In this document: in pieces, positions 33,679 through 43,200 of the stretch
Layout of the letters: each line of letters opens with the position of its first letter
How positions within the stretch are numbered: the stretch's first letter is position 1
Origin: Novosphingobium profundi
Lineage (GTDB): Bacteria > Pseudomonadota > Alphaproteobacteria > Sphingomonadales > Sphingomonadaceae
Direction: 5' to 3'
Assembly (NCBI RefSeq): GCF_020524485.1
Contig: NZ_JAIVLF010000009.1
Span: 1 to 64,000 of the forward strand
DNA: 64,000 bases
Notes under the pieces: model-generated
Told to the model about the DNA's origin: nothing
The model's database searches: none
What the model saw: the letters and a program-made list of their open reading frames with translations, nothing else
Position numbers and translations under genes: made by a program

Positions 33679-35055
33679 ATGATCAGAATCGAGAACGTCG
33701 CCAAGGAATACAAGACGCGCAAAGGCGCAGTCGGTGTCCTGCACGACATCAACCTGACGGTCAGGCCGGGTGAAAAGGTCGGCATTCTCGGCGTCAACGG
33801 GGCCGGTAAGTCCACGCTTGTGCGGATCATCTCGGGTGTTGAGCGCCCGACGCGCGGGGTGGTCCATCGCACGATGTCGGTATCGTGGCCGCTGGCGTTC
33901 ACGAGCGCCTTTCAGAATGCGCTCACGGGCTACGACAATGTTCGCTGCATCTGCCGGATCTACGGCATCAAGCCCGAAGAAAAGATCGACCAGATTCAGG
34001 ACTTCGCGGAGCTTGGCCGCTATCTGCGCGAGCCGGTCAAAAACTATTCGACAGGCATGCGCGCGCGCCTCGCGTTCGCAATTTCCATGGCGATCGAGTT
34101 CGACTGCTTCCTCATCGACGAGGTCGTCGCCGTGGGCGATGCGCGCTTCCAGGAAAAGTCCCGCCGCGAGCTCTTCGAGAAGCGGCGCGACCGGGCCATG
34201 ATCATCGTGTCGCACAGCCCCGGTTATGTCCGCAAGCACTGCGACCGGGCGGTCGTCCTGAACAAGGGGCGGCTCTACGATTTCCCCGATCTCGACAGCG
34301 GCTACGAATTCTACGAGCAGATGCTCAGGGAGCAGGAGGCCGCGCAGGGCGGGACGCTTTTGGGCAGTGCCCAGGACGCGCCGCCGCCGCCACTGGCGGT
34401 GGAGATTGAAAGTCTCAAGAAGCGTGCGAATGGGGCGCTGGCGGAGTTGCAGACGGCCTTGCGGATATACCAGCGCAAGGCAGGGAGCCCGCCGGACTTC
34501 CTGCTGCCGGGGCCTGCGCCGACACTCGCGGCGGACCTGCTGGCAGGGTGCACGGTGCTGCCGAGGCGCGCGGACATCGTCGCGCAATTGCCCAAGGGAG
34601 GGGTTGGCGTGCAGGTGGGGCGACAGCCGCCAGCCTTCACGCGCACTCTGTTCGACACGACCCAGGCGGCCAAGCTCTACCTGCTCGGCAATAAGCGGCA
34701 GTCTGCCCAAGCCGGGCCTCTCTCCGCGGAACTTCAATCCGGGCGGATCGAGAGCCTGGACGGGGATACGGACGAAGCCCTCGAGACGCTCGAGGATGGT
34801 TCGCTCGACTACGCCTATGTCAATGTCGCCCAGGACTACGAGGTTGTTCGCAAGGACCTGCACGGCGTCTTTCGCAAGGTCAGGTCGGGGGGCAGCATCG
34901 TCTGCAACAATTTCACCAACTGGGGGGTGATGGAAGCGCGTTCCCTGGGTGGTTTCAAGGCTGTGATGGAAGAGGTTCTCGACGCTGGCGCCCAAGTCAG
35001 CGCGATGTCGCTACACCCTTATGGATACAGCGATATTACCGTGATCAGACCCTGA
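33679..35055 (+). CDS. kpsT: Capsular polysaccharide ABC transporter ATPase KpsT with C-terminal extra domain
   Basis: A 458-residue protein; usual KpsT is about 220. Residues 1-215 are the ATPase: Walker A G-V-N-G-A-G-K-S-T (about 39), signature-region Y-S-T-G-M-R-A-R-L-A-F, Walker B F-D-C-F-L-I-D-E-V-V, and H-loop I-V-S-H-S. After an Ala/Pro-rich linker (about 225-285), residues 290-458 look like a degenerate class I methyltransferase-type Rossmann fold: V-G-V-Q-V-G-R-Q in the place of motif I, a D-Y-A-Y-V-N-V-A-Q-D-Y strand, and V-R-S-G-G-S-I-V-C-N-N-F. The SAM-binding glycines are mostly lost. By analogy with Wzt, whose added C-terminal domain recognises the finished glycan, this could be a substrate-recognition module (inference). 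Third gene of kpsE-kpsM-kpsT. Confidence 0.9.
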   Translation: MIRIENVAKEYKTRKGAVGVLHDINLTVRPGEKVGILGVNGAGKSTLVRIISGVERPTRGVVHRTMSVSWPLAFTSAFQNALTGYDNVRCICRIYGIKPEEKIDQIQDFAELGRYLREPVKNYSTGMRARLAFAISMAIEFDCFLIDEVVAVGDARFQEKSRRELFEKRRDRAMIIVSHSPGYVRKHCDRAVVLNKGRLYDFPDLDSGYEFYEQMLREQEAAQGGTLLGSAQDAPPPPLAVEIESLKKRANGALAELQTALRIYQRKAGSPPDFLLPGPAPTLAADLLAGCTVLPRRADIVAQLPKGGVGVQVGRQPPAFTRTLFDTTQAAKLYLLGNKRQSAQAGPLSAELQSGRIESLDGDTDEALETLEDGSLDYAYVNVAQDYEVVRKDLHGVFRKVRSGGSIVCNNFTNWGVMEARSLGGFKAVMEEVLDAGAQVSAMSLHPYGYSDITVIRP

Positions 35056-35075
35056 TCACGCGCCGCATTCCAAGC

Positions 35076-36587
35076 TCACAGGAGCCCGAGGTCCCCTAGT
35101 CGCTCGGTCATCGTCCTGCCGACGGCCCGGGCCGAAAGATGCTCGCGGACATACGCGCGCCCGGCCTCGGCTATGTGCGCCGCGCCGCAGGGGTCCGAAC
35201 TCACGAACCGCATATGCTGTGCGGCATGCTCGACATCGGGCTCGGCCCAGACTTTGCCGTGGCCATAAAGGTACGCGCCAGGCGCAACCGGAACGAGCGT
35301 GTAATCGACGAGCAGGCTGTTTGTAGCCTTGGTGAAATCGGTGTTTCCCGAATAATTGGTGGCAATGACCGGTTTGCCGAGCGCCATGGCTTCGGCGGGG
35401 CCGCGTCCGAAACCTTCGGAGCGATGGAGCGAAAGGAAGCAATCACAGCAGTTGAGCAGCGCAAGCGACCGGGATCGGCTCATGGTCTCGTTGATGAGGA
35501 CAATGCGTTTGTCTCCCGCGATACGCGCCACGAGAGACTGCCACTGCGGGTCGTCTTCGTTTCCGTTCATGACCTTGAGGACGAGGCCCGCCGGCTCGTC
35601 GCCAGCGGGAAAGGCCTTGTGGAAGGCGGCTACGGCGGCCTGGGGATTTTTCCGTTCCATGAAGGAGAGGAAATCGAAGAGGTAGATGAACAGGTAGGCG
35701 TCATCAGGCAGCCCGAAATGTCCCCGTCCCAGGCTTTCGAATTCGGGCAGTTCGACGCATTCCGGCATGAGGGTTACGGGTTTATCCGTAACCTGGGCGA
35801 TCGCCTCCTGGACAAAGCGGGAGGGTGCCCAGATCTCGTCGACGAATGAGATCATGGGGACCCAGTTCTCGGGAAACTCGCTCAGCTCCCAGGCCCAGAA
35901 CCCGATATTGTAGCGATCCGCGAAAAAGGGATGGCCGAGATGGGTATAGGCATTGAGCATCTGGTCGGCGTTGACATGGAAGAGATTGGTCGAGAACCGA
36001 TTGGACCGGACGGTCGGTATCTGCTCGTCCCTGGATTGCTGGCGGCTCGTGACCCCGACCTGGAAATCGACGACGGCAAAGTCATGGGAGGTTTGGGCGA
36101 GCGCCTTGGCGCTCATGCGGATGTGCTCACCCAGGCTGAGCAGGCCGTTGGCATACCCGACCAGGTTCACGCCGGGCAGGGCGGGGGCCTTGCCAGGTCC
36201 GGAGGTCGTTTCGCGCAGGGCGGGCTGCGCGCCCAGCTTCATGGCCAGTTCCAGCCACAGGCTCCAGCCCCGACGGCGAACCGAGTGCGGCATCCAATGG
36301 GTGAGGCGTGCCAGGCGGCTACCTGTGCGCACCAGGCTGTAATAGAGCGGTCCGGGGCGCGGGGAGGGCTTGCCAACCTTCGGAACGGCGTTCGGCAGCA
36401 GGTATTCCTGCGCTGCGGCAAAGGCGAACCAGCGCAGAAACCCCTCGCGCCCGGCCTCTTCATTCAGGTCGTACTGCGCCTGCAGGTCCTGGCGGCTGAG
36501 CCAGATGATGTGCATCAGGTTGCTGAGGAGCCGCCCATCGGATGTGGGAGGAAACTCAGCAGGCATGAAGAGGGCGTCATTCAGCAT
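35076..36587 (-). CDS. Glycosyltransferase (GT4-like)
   Basis: A 503-residue glycosyltransferase. The central region has F-H-V-N-A-D-Q and G-F-W-A-W-E-L-S-E-F-P, then V-D-E-I-W-A-P-S-R-F (about 250), features of a capsule/mannan GT family. The C-terminal donor domain shows S-L-H-R-S-E-G-F-G-R-G-P-A-E-A-M-A (about 402) with the GT4 EX7E pattern. It converges with kpsT and follows the GT8-like gene by about 42 bp on the same strand, so it probably ends that operon. Confidence 0.86.
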   Translation of the reverse strand: MLNDALFMPAEFPPTSDGRLLSNLMHIIWLSRQDLQAQYDLNEEAGREGFLRWFAFAAAQEYLLPNAVPKVGKPSPRPGPLYYSLVRTGSRLARLTHWMPHSVRRRGWSLWLELAMKLGAQPALRETTSGPGKAPALPGVNLVGYANGLLSLGEHIRMSAKALAQTSHDFAVVDFQVGVTSRQQSRDEQIPTVRSNRFSTNLFHVNADQMLNAYTHLGHPFFADRYNIGFWAWELSEFPENWVPMISFVDEIWAPSRFVQEAIAQVTDKPVTLMPECVELPEFESLGRGHFGLPDDAYLFIYLFDFLSFMERKNPQAAVAAFHKAFPAGDEPAGLVLKVMNGNEDDPQWQSLVARIAGDKRIVLINETMSRSRSLALLNCCDCFLSLHRSEGFGRGPAEAMALGKPVIATNYSGNTDFTKATNSLLVDYTLVPVAPGAYLYGHGKVWAEPDVEHAAQHMRFVSSDPCGAAHIAEAGRAYVREHLSARAVGRTMTERLGDLGLL

Positions 36588-36629
36588 GGTGCGATGTAGG
36601 GATCGATCCGGGAGGCGGGAGGGGCAGAT

Positions 36630-37967
36630 CTAGAAACGGGCCTGGAAATTCAGGAAGCTCTTCCTCCACTTGCGCCACAGGCGGTAGGGGCGGCTGCGCC
36701 CGGCATTGGGAACCGGAGGAACGGCCGCATCGCTCAATCGGGAGTGGCGGTGCCCGGCAATCTGCGCTTGCTGCGTCACGGCCTCATCGAGGCCGTATTC
36801 CCGCCCTGCCGTCTGCTCGAACCAGCGCACATAGGCCTTGATGCCGCGCAGTGTGCCAAATGGGAAAGCGGCTTGCAGATCGGGCCTGCTCTCATGCACG
36901 TGGAGCATGAGCTCGGTCATTATGAGGCCATCGCGTGACAGGTCCTGCTGCACCGGCTGATTGCAAAGGCGCAAAAGGAAATCACGATCCAGTTCGGCCA
37001 TGGCTTGCCGGTCGGGATAGAGCTTGCGGTATAGGCTGCGGATCGGCGCGCCGATCTTCAGTCCATTGCGCGTCCCATAGGCGTAGGATCGCGCCTGGTC
37101 ACTGGCCCAGCCATGGCTTTCCAAGGCGGCGCGGTAGCTTTGAAACAGTGGCTGCAAGGAACCCAGATCCTGCCACTGCAGACGGTTCTGGTGCTTCGAG
37201 ACCAGCTTGGGCTCGCTGCGGACCAATCCACTGAAATGGAAAAAGACCAGGGGGTGGCCATCGACTTCGAACGTGCCGTTCGGCAGCGCCCTGACCTGGC
37301 GGTTGGCCAGGTTCCAATAGGCAACATTGTGACCGGGATGCCGAAGAATGGCGAGCTTTTCCATGAAGCACGGCGCCATGTCGCACCACCGCTGGTCCGT
37401 GAACAGGTTGTTCGGGATGTCCGACTGGCCCTGGAAGCGCAGCTTGTGCGACCACCACTTCAGGAAGTCGCGCGCTTCGGCCTTGTTGGAGAAGGCCGCA
37501 AAGCCCAGGTTATAGACGCCGGATTTCAGGATCGCGTGATCGTCCGGCATCAAGGCATCTTCAAGAGGGGCCAGCAAATGGGGCGTAAGGACCGCCGAAG
37601 CTCCCGTTGCGATCCGATCGTCAACGTCGGCCAGTCTTTCGATCAGCCAGGTGTCCGGGTCCATGTAGATGGCCTGATCGTATCCCTCTTTCTCGAGAAG
37701 GTGCAGGAACATGAAAGGCTTCACCGAAGTGTTCAGTTCCATGACATCGTAGCGAAGCGCCATGTCCTGAAACTGATCTATGCCCAGGTCGACCGCGCGC
37801 ACAACCGTGACGCCCTCGCCAAATCGAGCGGGATCGCCGATCTCTTCATCGACCAGGCAGACAAATGTGTCGCAGTCGGGTTCAACCTCGCGAACCGACG
37901 CCATCAGTGTCGTGGCGTAGGCAGAGTAATTATTTGAAATAATTGTAAATATGGCTCTGGATGACAT
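36630..37967 (-). CDS. GT8-like nucleotide-diphospho-sugar transferase
   Basis: A 445-residue GT-A-fold protein. N-terminal A-I-F-T-I-I-S-N-N-Y (about 4) and the DxD-type Y-M-D-P-D-T-W-L (about 100) place it with GT8-like transferases of capsule clusters. The ATG at 37967 has an AAGG-type ribosome site; the upstream in-frame ATG at 38027 adds only low-complexity residues. It is cotranscribed with the GT4-like gene. Confidence 0.83.
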   Translation of the reverse strand: MSSRAIFTIISNNYSAYATTLMASVREVEPDCDTFVCLVDEEIGDPARFGEGVTVVRAVDLGIDQFQDMALRYDVMELNTSVKPFMFLHLLEKEGYDQAIYMDPDTWLIERLADVDDRIATGASAVLTPHLLAPLEDALMPDDHAILKSGVYNLGFAAFSNKAEARDFLKWWSHKLRFQGQSDIPNNLFTDQRWCDMAPCFMEKLAILRHPGHNVAYWNLANRQVRALPNGTFEVDGHPLVFFHFSGLVRSEPKLVSKHQNRLQWQDLGSLQPLFQSYRAALESHGWASDQARSYAYGTRNGLKIGAPIRSLYRKLYPDRQAMAELDRDFLLRLCNQPVQQDLSRDGLIMTELMLHVHESRPDLQAAFPFGTLRGIKAYVRWFEQTAGREYGLDEAVTQQAQIAGHRHSRLSDAAVPPVPNAGRSRPYRLWRKWRKSFLNFQARF

Positions 37968-38275
37968 GCCTTCAGCCTGTAGATCGAGTTCCTGGCGTGC
38001 CGCGCTCTGGCCGCGAGGATCTGGCAAGGGCGCTATCCATCATGCGCCTTCGCTCCGAAAATATGCTGCGTATCTGCGGAGGCCACCAAGTCATGTCAAT
38101 AGAGGCGTTCTGCGAAAGTTTGACACGAGGCGAACAGAAAGGTCACGGCCATCAGCAACCGGAATGGGTGCATAAAAAGGCAACAAATTCAGTCCAGTGC
38201 TTTCAGGGCTGCAAGGAAGGTAGCGTAACGCCCTGCGAGCCCCCGACCGATCCGGTCGAGGGCTCGGCGCTGAGG
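37968..38275. other. Intergenic region with terminator and promoter of the GT8-like gene
   Basis: A 308-bp non-coding stretch, both neighbours on the minus strand. The right end holds a strong hairpin just past the HAD-domain gene; the left 250 bp should carry the promoter of the GT8-like gene but no clear boxes could be assigned. No small gene is supported. Confidence 0.4.
38236..38266 (-). terminator. Hairpin terminator downstream of the HAD-domain gene
   Basis: A long stem, CGAGCCC (38236-38242) with GGGCTCG (38260-38266) and inner CGACCG (38244-38249) with CGGTCG (38253-38258), one mismatch and a 3-nt loop. It starts about 10 bp past the HAD-gene stop on the minus strand. No T run. Confidence 0.55.
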
Positions 38276-40216
38276 TCAGCCCTGCTTGTTGTAGTTCCAC
38301 AGACGATACCCTTCAGGAGAGAGGTCCGTCAGGGCCGTACTCTTGGCAAGCGCTCCGTAGTTCGCCGAAATCCGCAGCGCGCCAATCTTCGCCACTTCAT
38401 CGGCGAAGGGCCGGTTGAGAAGCCGACCAAGGCCTGCGAAGGCGGTGGCAGGATCGATCATAGCTGCAATCGGACCCGCGCGGCCGAGAATCTCGTCGAC
38501 AAAGTCCAGCGCGGCCGTTTGTATGCCTTCGATCGTCGCCGTGTACTGGGCGGCTTCGGCAGGCCGCTCCTCGAACGTGGCGACAACGTGCCCGCTGGGG
38601 TCGGCCTGGTAGCCGCAAATCGAGCCATGTCCTGCCGTGTGCAACAATTCCACCAGACTCGGGCTGGCCCGCAGTTCGCGGGACAAGGGGGTGCCGTCGG
38701 TCGAGAAGAGGTAGCCCTCCGCGCCGATGGCCTTCATCTCTTCACGCGGCGCGAAAAGGCCGAGGTAGCGGCCCGAAAGATCCTTTCGGTCCAGTATCTT
38801 CGTCAGACCGCGCTGCATCGAACCATGCCACCCGATATCCACAAGGCATGGGGAGGACGCTGAGTTCAGGCCCGCCTCGTCGAGGTAGCGGCCCATCAAC
38901 TCGGCATGGGGGCGGTTCGCCGCGGCAAGAGCATCGCGGCACAGATCGAAGAGCTGCGCGAACTGTGTCTGGCCCTTGGCATCGCCCAGCGCGACGAGTT
39001 CGTCCTGATTGCGAAAACCGGCCCTGACGATCTCCTCGGAGAATTCTTCCGGTGTCAGCCCCCATCGCGCAAGCGCATGTGCCGGTGTGAGCTGGTCCCA
39101 ATTCTGGACGAAAAGGGGTTTGACGCTCGCCACATCCCGGGCCGCCTGGGCGCGATAGATCACCTGACGCGAAACTTCGAGATAGCGGGTGTCCACGCGC
39201 TTCCCGAAATGGGCCTGATACGAGTCGAAAGCCCGCTTCATGACCAGGCCGTCACGCGAGCAGAAGTAATGGCTGTCGAAGCCCTGCTTGCCCGCCTCTT
39301 CGTAAAGCCAACTGGCCAGGCCGAGCAGCAGTGGCCCCAATGCGAGACGCCCGACCCGCTCGATGAGGGGAAGCTGGTTGGGCTTCTTCGAGACCAGCCC
39401 ATGACCGAACGCATCGTCGCAGACCTTGGCCATCATGGCGCTTTGCAAGCGTGGTGCGGGTCGGGAATCGGCCAGGCGCAGGTGCCAGGAGAGAGGACCG
39501 GCAGGGTTGTTGATCCTCAGGTGGTGGATATTGGCCTGGAGGGCGCGAGAGCCATCGGACCAGGCATTGTCGCCCACGTGCAGGACACGTGTCGGATCGC
39601 TGCCGATGGTCTCGAGGACGTGCCCGTAAAGGGTGCCCTTGTGCTTGGTCAGACCAATTTCGCTGGAGACGAACAGCGCATGTTCGAGGGAATAGCCCGC
39701 CTTTTCCAGGGCTTTGGCCAGCATGGAGGCGGGAGCATAGAAATCCGAGACGAAAATGATGGTCTTGGCTTGGGCCACCGCCCAGTTGTAGAACTGCTGT
39801 ACGCTTTCGATCGGTTCCAGGTGTTCGAGTTCGACTTCGATCTCGAGATCGCGCAAGCGCTCGAGCAGGGGCCGGGGCAAGGGCAGGTACCCCAGTGTGG
39901 GGGCGAGACCGCCGAGCGTCGCGTAGATTTCGTCGAGACGCACTTCATCGCCGCCCTGGCCGATTGCGCGGTTGCGTGCGTCACGCTCTGCGCGCACCCG
40001 CAAGGTTGCGAAATCGAACGGCTCCAGGCCGGTTTCGGCCTGGGAGCGCCGGCCGATCTCGTGGAAGATGTCGACCGGACGGAACGTGGCCTTCCGGCGC
40101 AGCAAGGTCTCGAACACATCGAAGGAGATGACATCGAAGTCGGAAGCAAGCTGCCTGGCCGGATCGTCGATGTCCAATCCGATTTCCGGTTGGTCGGATA
40201 GTGCGTGCAAGCTCAT
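38276..40216 (-). CDS. HAD-superfamily two-domain protein of polysaccharide clusters
   Basis: A 646-residue protein. Residues about 28-240 form a HAD hydrolase domain: nucleophile region S-F-D-V-F-E-T-L-L-R, F-V-S-D-F-Y-A motif II, a conserved Lys in L-T-K-H-K-G-T and G-D-N-A-W-S-D motif IV. Note that the second motif I Asp (DxD) is Glu-like: D-V-F-E. Residues about 280-640 form a second domain (F-C-S-R-D-G-L, V-D-I-G-W-H-G-S) of unknown activity. This domain pair (COG5610-like) recurs in capsule and O-antigen loci. Its ATG overlaps the stop of the giant glycosyltransferase by 4 bp, so translation is coupled. Confidence 0.8.
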   Translation of the reverse strand: MSLHALSDQPEIGLDIDDPARQLASDFDVISFDVFETLLRRKATFRPVDIFHEIGRRSQAETGLEPFDFATLRVRAERDARNRAIGQGGDEVRLDEIYATLGGLAPTLGYLPLPRPLLERLRDLEIEVELEHLEPIESVQQFYNWAVAQAKTIIFVSDFYAPASMLAKALEKAGYSLEHALFVSSEIGLTKHKGTLYGHVLETIGSDPTRVLHVGDNAWSDGSRALQANIHHLRINNPAGPLSWHLRLADSRPAPRLQSAMMAKVCDDAFGHGLVSKKPNQLPLIERVGRLALGPLLLGLASWLYEEAGKQGFDSHYFCSRDGLVMKRAFDSYQAHFGKRVDTRYLEVSRQVIYRAQAARDVASVKPLFVQNWDQLTPAHALARWGLTPEEFSEEIVRAGFRNQDELVALGDAKGQTQFAQLFDLCRDALAAANRPHAELMGRYLDEAGLNSASSPCLVDIGWHGSMQRGLTKILDRKDLSGRYLGLFAPREEMKAIGAEGYLFSTDGTPLSRELRASPSLVELLHTAGHGSICGYQADPSGHVVATFEERPAEAAQYTATIEGIQTAALDFVDEILGRAGPIAAMIDPATAFAGLGRLLNRPFADEVAKIGALRISANYGALAKSTALTDLSPEGYRLWNYNKQG

Positions 40217-43200
40217 TTCGACCGGCTTTCCTGCGACGAACTGAGCAGCATCTTTTCCATGTATTTCATATGCTCGCGATTGTCGTTCATGAGCTTCTCA
40301 ACCCAATGGAGATGCTGTTTGAACTCATCCATGCGGTCTTCGACACTTTTCCGGAAATCGCCCATGAGCAGGACATCCCCGTTCGAGATCTCACCCGAGT
40401 TCAGCGACGAGCGAAGATGCTGGTTCATGAATTTCGCGCGCAATATGCGATGGATGTCACGCTGGGCGACAACCGTGTTGGCATAGCCGTTGCTCGTCCC
40501 CGCCGCGCGGTGGTGGTAGTAGGCAAGGGGTTCCTGGATCACCTCGATCTGGAATCTCTCGGCCACACGAAGGTGGAAATCCCAGTCGCCCAGGACCGGA
40601 AGTTCGCCATTGAACTGGCCGATGGCGTCCATGACCGACCTGCGGAACAGGAACGAGATGGGGGGGAACTGGTTTTCGAGCGCGAGCTTGGACAATTCGA
40701 TCGCTTCGAACTTCTTGAACGGAAACCGCTCGCGCTCGATTGTCCTGTCGTTGTCGATTTCCTCGATGACGACCGTCGCATGGGTGACCACGCCGCCCAC
40801 ACTGGGATCCGCGGTGTCGAGAAGGCGAATGGTTCGCTCCAGGAATTCGGGAGCCCAGGCATCGTCGTCGTCGTGAATCGAGACGAATTCACTCGCCGTA
40901 TTTGTGAGACCGGCGTTGGAGGCATTTTCCATGCCTGTAGGAGCCGGATTGCTGATGATCTGGGCGCGTCCTTGCAAGGCGTGCTTGCGCGCATCGACGA
41001 GAGCCTGGACGGGGCGGGGATCGCCGCCGTCGTTGACGATGACCAGTGTCCAGTCCGAAAAGGTCTGGTTGATGACGCTGTCGATCGCTCGCTGGAGCAG
41101 GACGGGACGATCCTTGGTCCGCATGACCACGGCGGCCCGGCCAAAGCCGATGCGGTTGGCCGGTTTCAGCCCGGTCCGGGGCTGGGCGCTGATCGGCCTG
41201 GCCGGTTCGTCCCAGCGTTCGACCAGTCCCTGGGCCAGCTGGACCGCGCGATAGGCACCATCGGGCATCGCCGCGCGAAAGCCCCGAATGTTCCGGAGCA
41301 AATCGAACTCTACCGACTCGCGCCCGCGGAGCATGCTCGTTTCAGCTTCGCGATACCAGAACAAGGGGCGGGTGAGGAGTTCATGCCCGAGCCCCAGTGA
41401 CGCGGCCCTGGAATAGAATTCCCAATCCTCATGGCCGCGGCCATAGTCCTCAGTAAACCCACCGATCTTCTCGAAGCCCTCACGGGTGACCAGCATGTTG
41501 GCATCGCCAAAGCAATTCGTGAGCATGCCTCCGGCGACATCGGCCCCCAGCGGTGCGCCGATGCGGCGCGGCACGTCGAGGCCGGGGTCGATGGCATCAA
41601 GGGCATCGAAGAGGGCGAAGCGGGAGGTGACGATGGCGGCGCCGGTCTCTCGCTGCACGCGCAGGAATTCCCGGATCATCATCGGGTGCGCCAGGTTGTC
41701 ATCATCCATGAAGATGATGAACTCGCCCTTCGCCTCGCGCGCGGCCGTATTGCGGGCGGCGCCCAGATAGCGGTTGCTCTGGCGAACGATCCGACCGTTC
41801 TTGTCCTTCAAGGACGTCTCGATCTGCGCGAGTTCGTCCGCGATCCCGGCAAGGCTGCTGCCGTCATCAACGACAATGAATTCCAGGTTGGGGTAATTGC
41901 AGGCTTCCACCGAAGCGATCGTCTGGCGCAGAAGCGTGGGTCGGTTGAAGTGGCTGATGCAGACACTGACAAGCGGGGGCAAGGCCGCGTCATCGGGGGG
42001 GGACGCGGGGGGCGTGTTGGTCTCCGTCTGCTCCTGGACGGCGAGCAGGCTTGCCAGGCTTGCCGCTGCGGGCTGGCCGCTCCGGTCCTGCGGGACGTAT
42101 TCTGCGCGCACGAGCCGTTCGATGTCCTGCGCAAGCGCCGAGGGATTGCCGGCATCGAACGCACTGGCACCAAAGGGCGTCATGCCCGCGCGCACGCACA
42201 GTTGCTCCCAGCAGGTGCCCGCAAGTTCCGGAACCGCGACATGGTATGCCTTGGCGAACCGGGCAATGACCCGGCGATAACCGTCCCAGGTCAAGTTGGG
42301 ATGGATGCGGAGTTGGAACGGCCACTTGCGCGCGCGGTCGCGCAGGAATTCAACGCCGCCGCGCTCGCGCACCAGGTCGTCCGGGCCGATGATAGCAATG
42401 TTGAGGGCGTCGGCTCCGACCGCGGCGTTGCGGGCGACGCGATCAAGAGCGTCGCAGAAGAGGCGAAGCTGGTTGCGTGTCCGCAAGGGTCCGGCGAAAA
42501 CCAGCCAGAGGCCCTGGGCGAGGGTATCGGCCGCCAGCTTGGTGGGTTCGGCGTTTGCGGTCAGGTCCGTGACGAGGGGCGTGACCTGCTTGCCAAGAAG
42601 CTCGGTTGCGCGCCTGGCGGCGCTGGAGTTGGCCGCGATGACCCGTGTCGCCCCCTTGAGGGCGCGGCGTTCCAGCGCTTCCTCGAAGATGGCTTCGGGC
42701 TGATCGAGCAACTGATCGTTGTCGAGGATGTCAGCGATGCTCAGATTCTCGCAGAGGACCACAACTTCGGTGTCCCCGGGAAGGAGGCCCTGGCGCAGCG
42801 AATCTGCGCAATAGGCGGTCACGCCCTGCCGACTGGTCGCGAAGATCTTGCGGAACCGATTGGCCTTTATCCAGATGTCGAGATTGTAGGCGGCCAGCGA
42901 GGCGTCGTAGGCATTCGAAGGCAGCGGGGGGGCGGGAATGCGCACGAATTCGGCGTGTTCCAGGGCAACCTGCCCGGCCTTGCCAACCAGATCCTCGACA
43001 ATGGCGCTGCAACTCTCCTCGTTTGCGCCGGGCGAGGCTCCGATGTGCGGGAGGGCGATGGTGATCGGGTCTTGGCATGCCTGGGCCGAGGCCACCGCCA
43101 GAAACAGCAAGGAGCGCGCTTCTTCGCGTGCGCGCGCACTTTCTCCGGGAGAGGGCAGAAGGAAGCACAGGCCTTCCCGGTCGACACCCGCGCTGCCGAG

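Noticed and set aside
38120..38125. Plus-strand TTGACA hexamer
   Set aside because: No gene follows on the plus strand within range and no matching -10; probably chance.
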